From positions 1 through 15,411 of the forward strand of contig JABZIF010000016.1 of the NCBI GenBank assembly GCA_015258485.1: a stretch of DNA of 15,411 nucleotides, written 5' to 3'. Source of the DNA: Atopobiaceae bacterium (lineage in GTDB: Bacteria > Actinomycetota > Coriobacteriia > Coriobacteriales > Atopobiaceae). Every line of letters starts with the position of its first letter. Position 1 is the stretch's first letter. Below, piece after piece: positions 15,255-15,411 of the stretch. The position numbers and the translations under genes are program-made. The notes beneath the pieces are model-generated. The model made no database searches. It saw only the letters and a program-made list of their open reading frames with translations, and was not told where the DNA came from.

Positions 15255-15411
15255 TATTTTTTCTCGCCTTGTGCTCGATAGTATTTCCAGCCAACTATAG
15301 CGCAGGCGACTAACCATACAAAAATAGTTACAAGGCTTGCCTCAATACCAAATGATCCACCTGAAATAAGCTCTGATGAAGTAGGTGTTGCAGTTAAGAG
15401 AGTGGTTGGTA
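15254..15411 (-). CDS. C-terminal tail of a membrane protein, possibly CPBP (CAAX-like) protease family (cut by window edge)
   Basis: An open frame enters from the right edge and ends at TAA (15256-15254), sharing one base with the queH start. The 51 visible residues include GGSFGIEASL (17-26), a hydrophobic helix VTIFVWLVACAIVGW (27-41) and a basic tail KYYRAQGEKK. The GGSFGxEAS segment before a last helix resembles the ends of CPBP-family intramembrane proteases, but none of the catalytic motifs is inside the window, so that name is a guess. The tight TAATG junction is good evidence that this is a real gene translationally coupled to queH. Confidence 0.65.
   Translation of the reverse strand, partial: PTTLLTATPTSSELISGGSFGIEASLVTIFVWLVACAIVGWKYYRAQGEKK

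Noticed and set aside
15255..15317. Upstream ATG for queH at 15317
   Set aside because: It would overlap the coding end of the upstream membrane gene by 63 nt. The ATG at 15254 has a ribosome site, a TAATG junction and the normal family length.
1..15411. CRISPR array, tRNA, rRNA, insertion sequence, attachment site or riboswitch
   Set aside because: No regularly spaced repeats, cloverleaf, terminal inverted repeats, transposase or integrase, or recognisable aptamer was seen. Every gap between genes is under 200 bases.

Overview
The window is a gene-dense piece of a bacterial chromosome with no sign of a phage, transposon, CRISPR array, tRNA or rRNA. Gene content (AddAB-type nuclease-helicase, PriA, an HPr with both its phospho-His and regulatory Ser, QueH plus QueA, a YaaA with an N-terminus that looks actinobacterial in style) and strong Shine-Dalgarno sites suggest a low- to moderate-GC Gram-positive. 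My best guess is a host-associated member of the Coriobacteriia (Atopobium/Fannyhessea-like). That placement is inference from style and gene set, not a database result.

Layout, left to right. (1) 1-7809, minus strand: a recombination/replication-restart operon read right to left as addB, addA, priA. The gaps are 1 nt and 13 nt, and priA runs off the left edge. (2) 7810-7915: a divergent promoter region holding two small palindromes. (3) 7916-8749, plus: a YaaA-family protein. (4) 8779-9930, minus: a polytopic acyltransferase-3 membrane protein, divergent from (5) 9982-11181, plus: a DUF2974-type alpha/beta hydrolase with a GHSKGG nucleophile motif. (6) 11178-11894, minus: ptsH (HPr), a strong terminator hairpin, then a small four-helix membrane protein of the so-called phage holin 4_2 family, whose start lies just after the terminator. 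(7) 12074-13372, plus: an unrecognised long coiled-coil protein with a single C-terminal membrane anchor. (8) 13392-13441: a long bidirectional terminator. (9) 13469-15411, minus: a translationally coupled set of a membrane protein tail, queH and queA.

Functional links. AddAB resects DNA ends for RecA loading and PriA reloads the replisome after recombination, so the left operon forms a repair-to-restart unit. YaaA, a DNA-binding stress protein in E. coli, is divergent from it. QueA makes epoxyqueuosine on tRNA and QueH reduces it to queuosine, so the right operon holds the last two steps of queuosine synthesis. The middle genes look like single-gene envelope or lipid functions without an obvious shared pathway.

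Base composition is uneven. Hand-counted 60-base lines in priA and queA are about 52% GC, while lines in addA, the acyltransferase and the hydrolase are about 28-33%. I found no clear new multi-gene system. The coiled-coil anchored protein and the terminator/start overlap before the holin-like gene are the parts least explained by known families.
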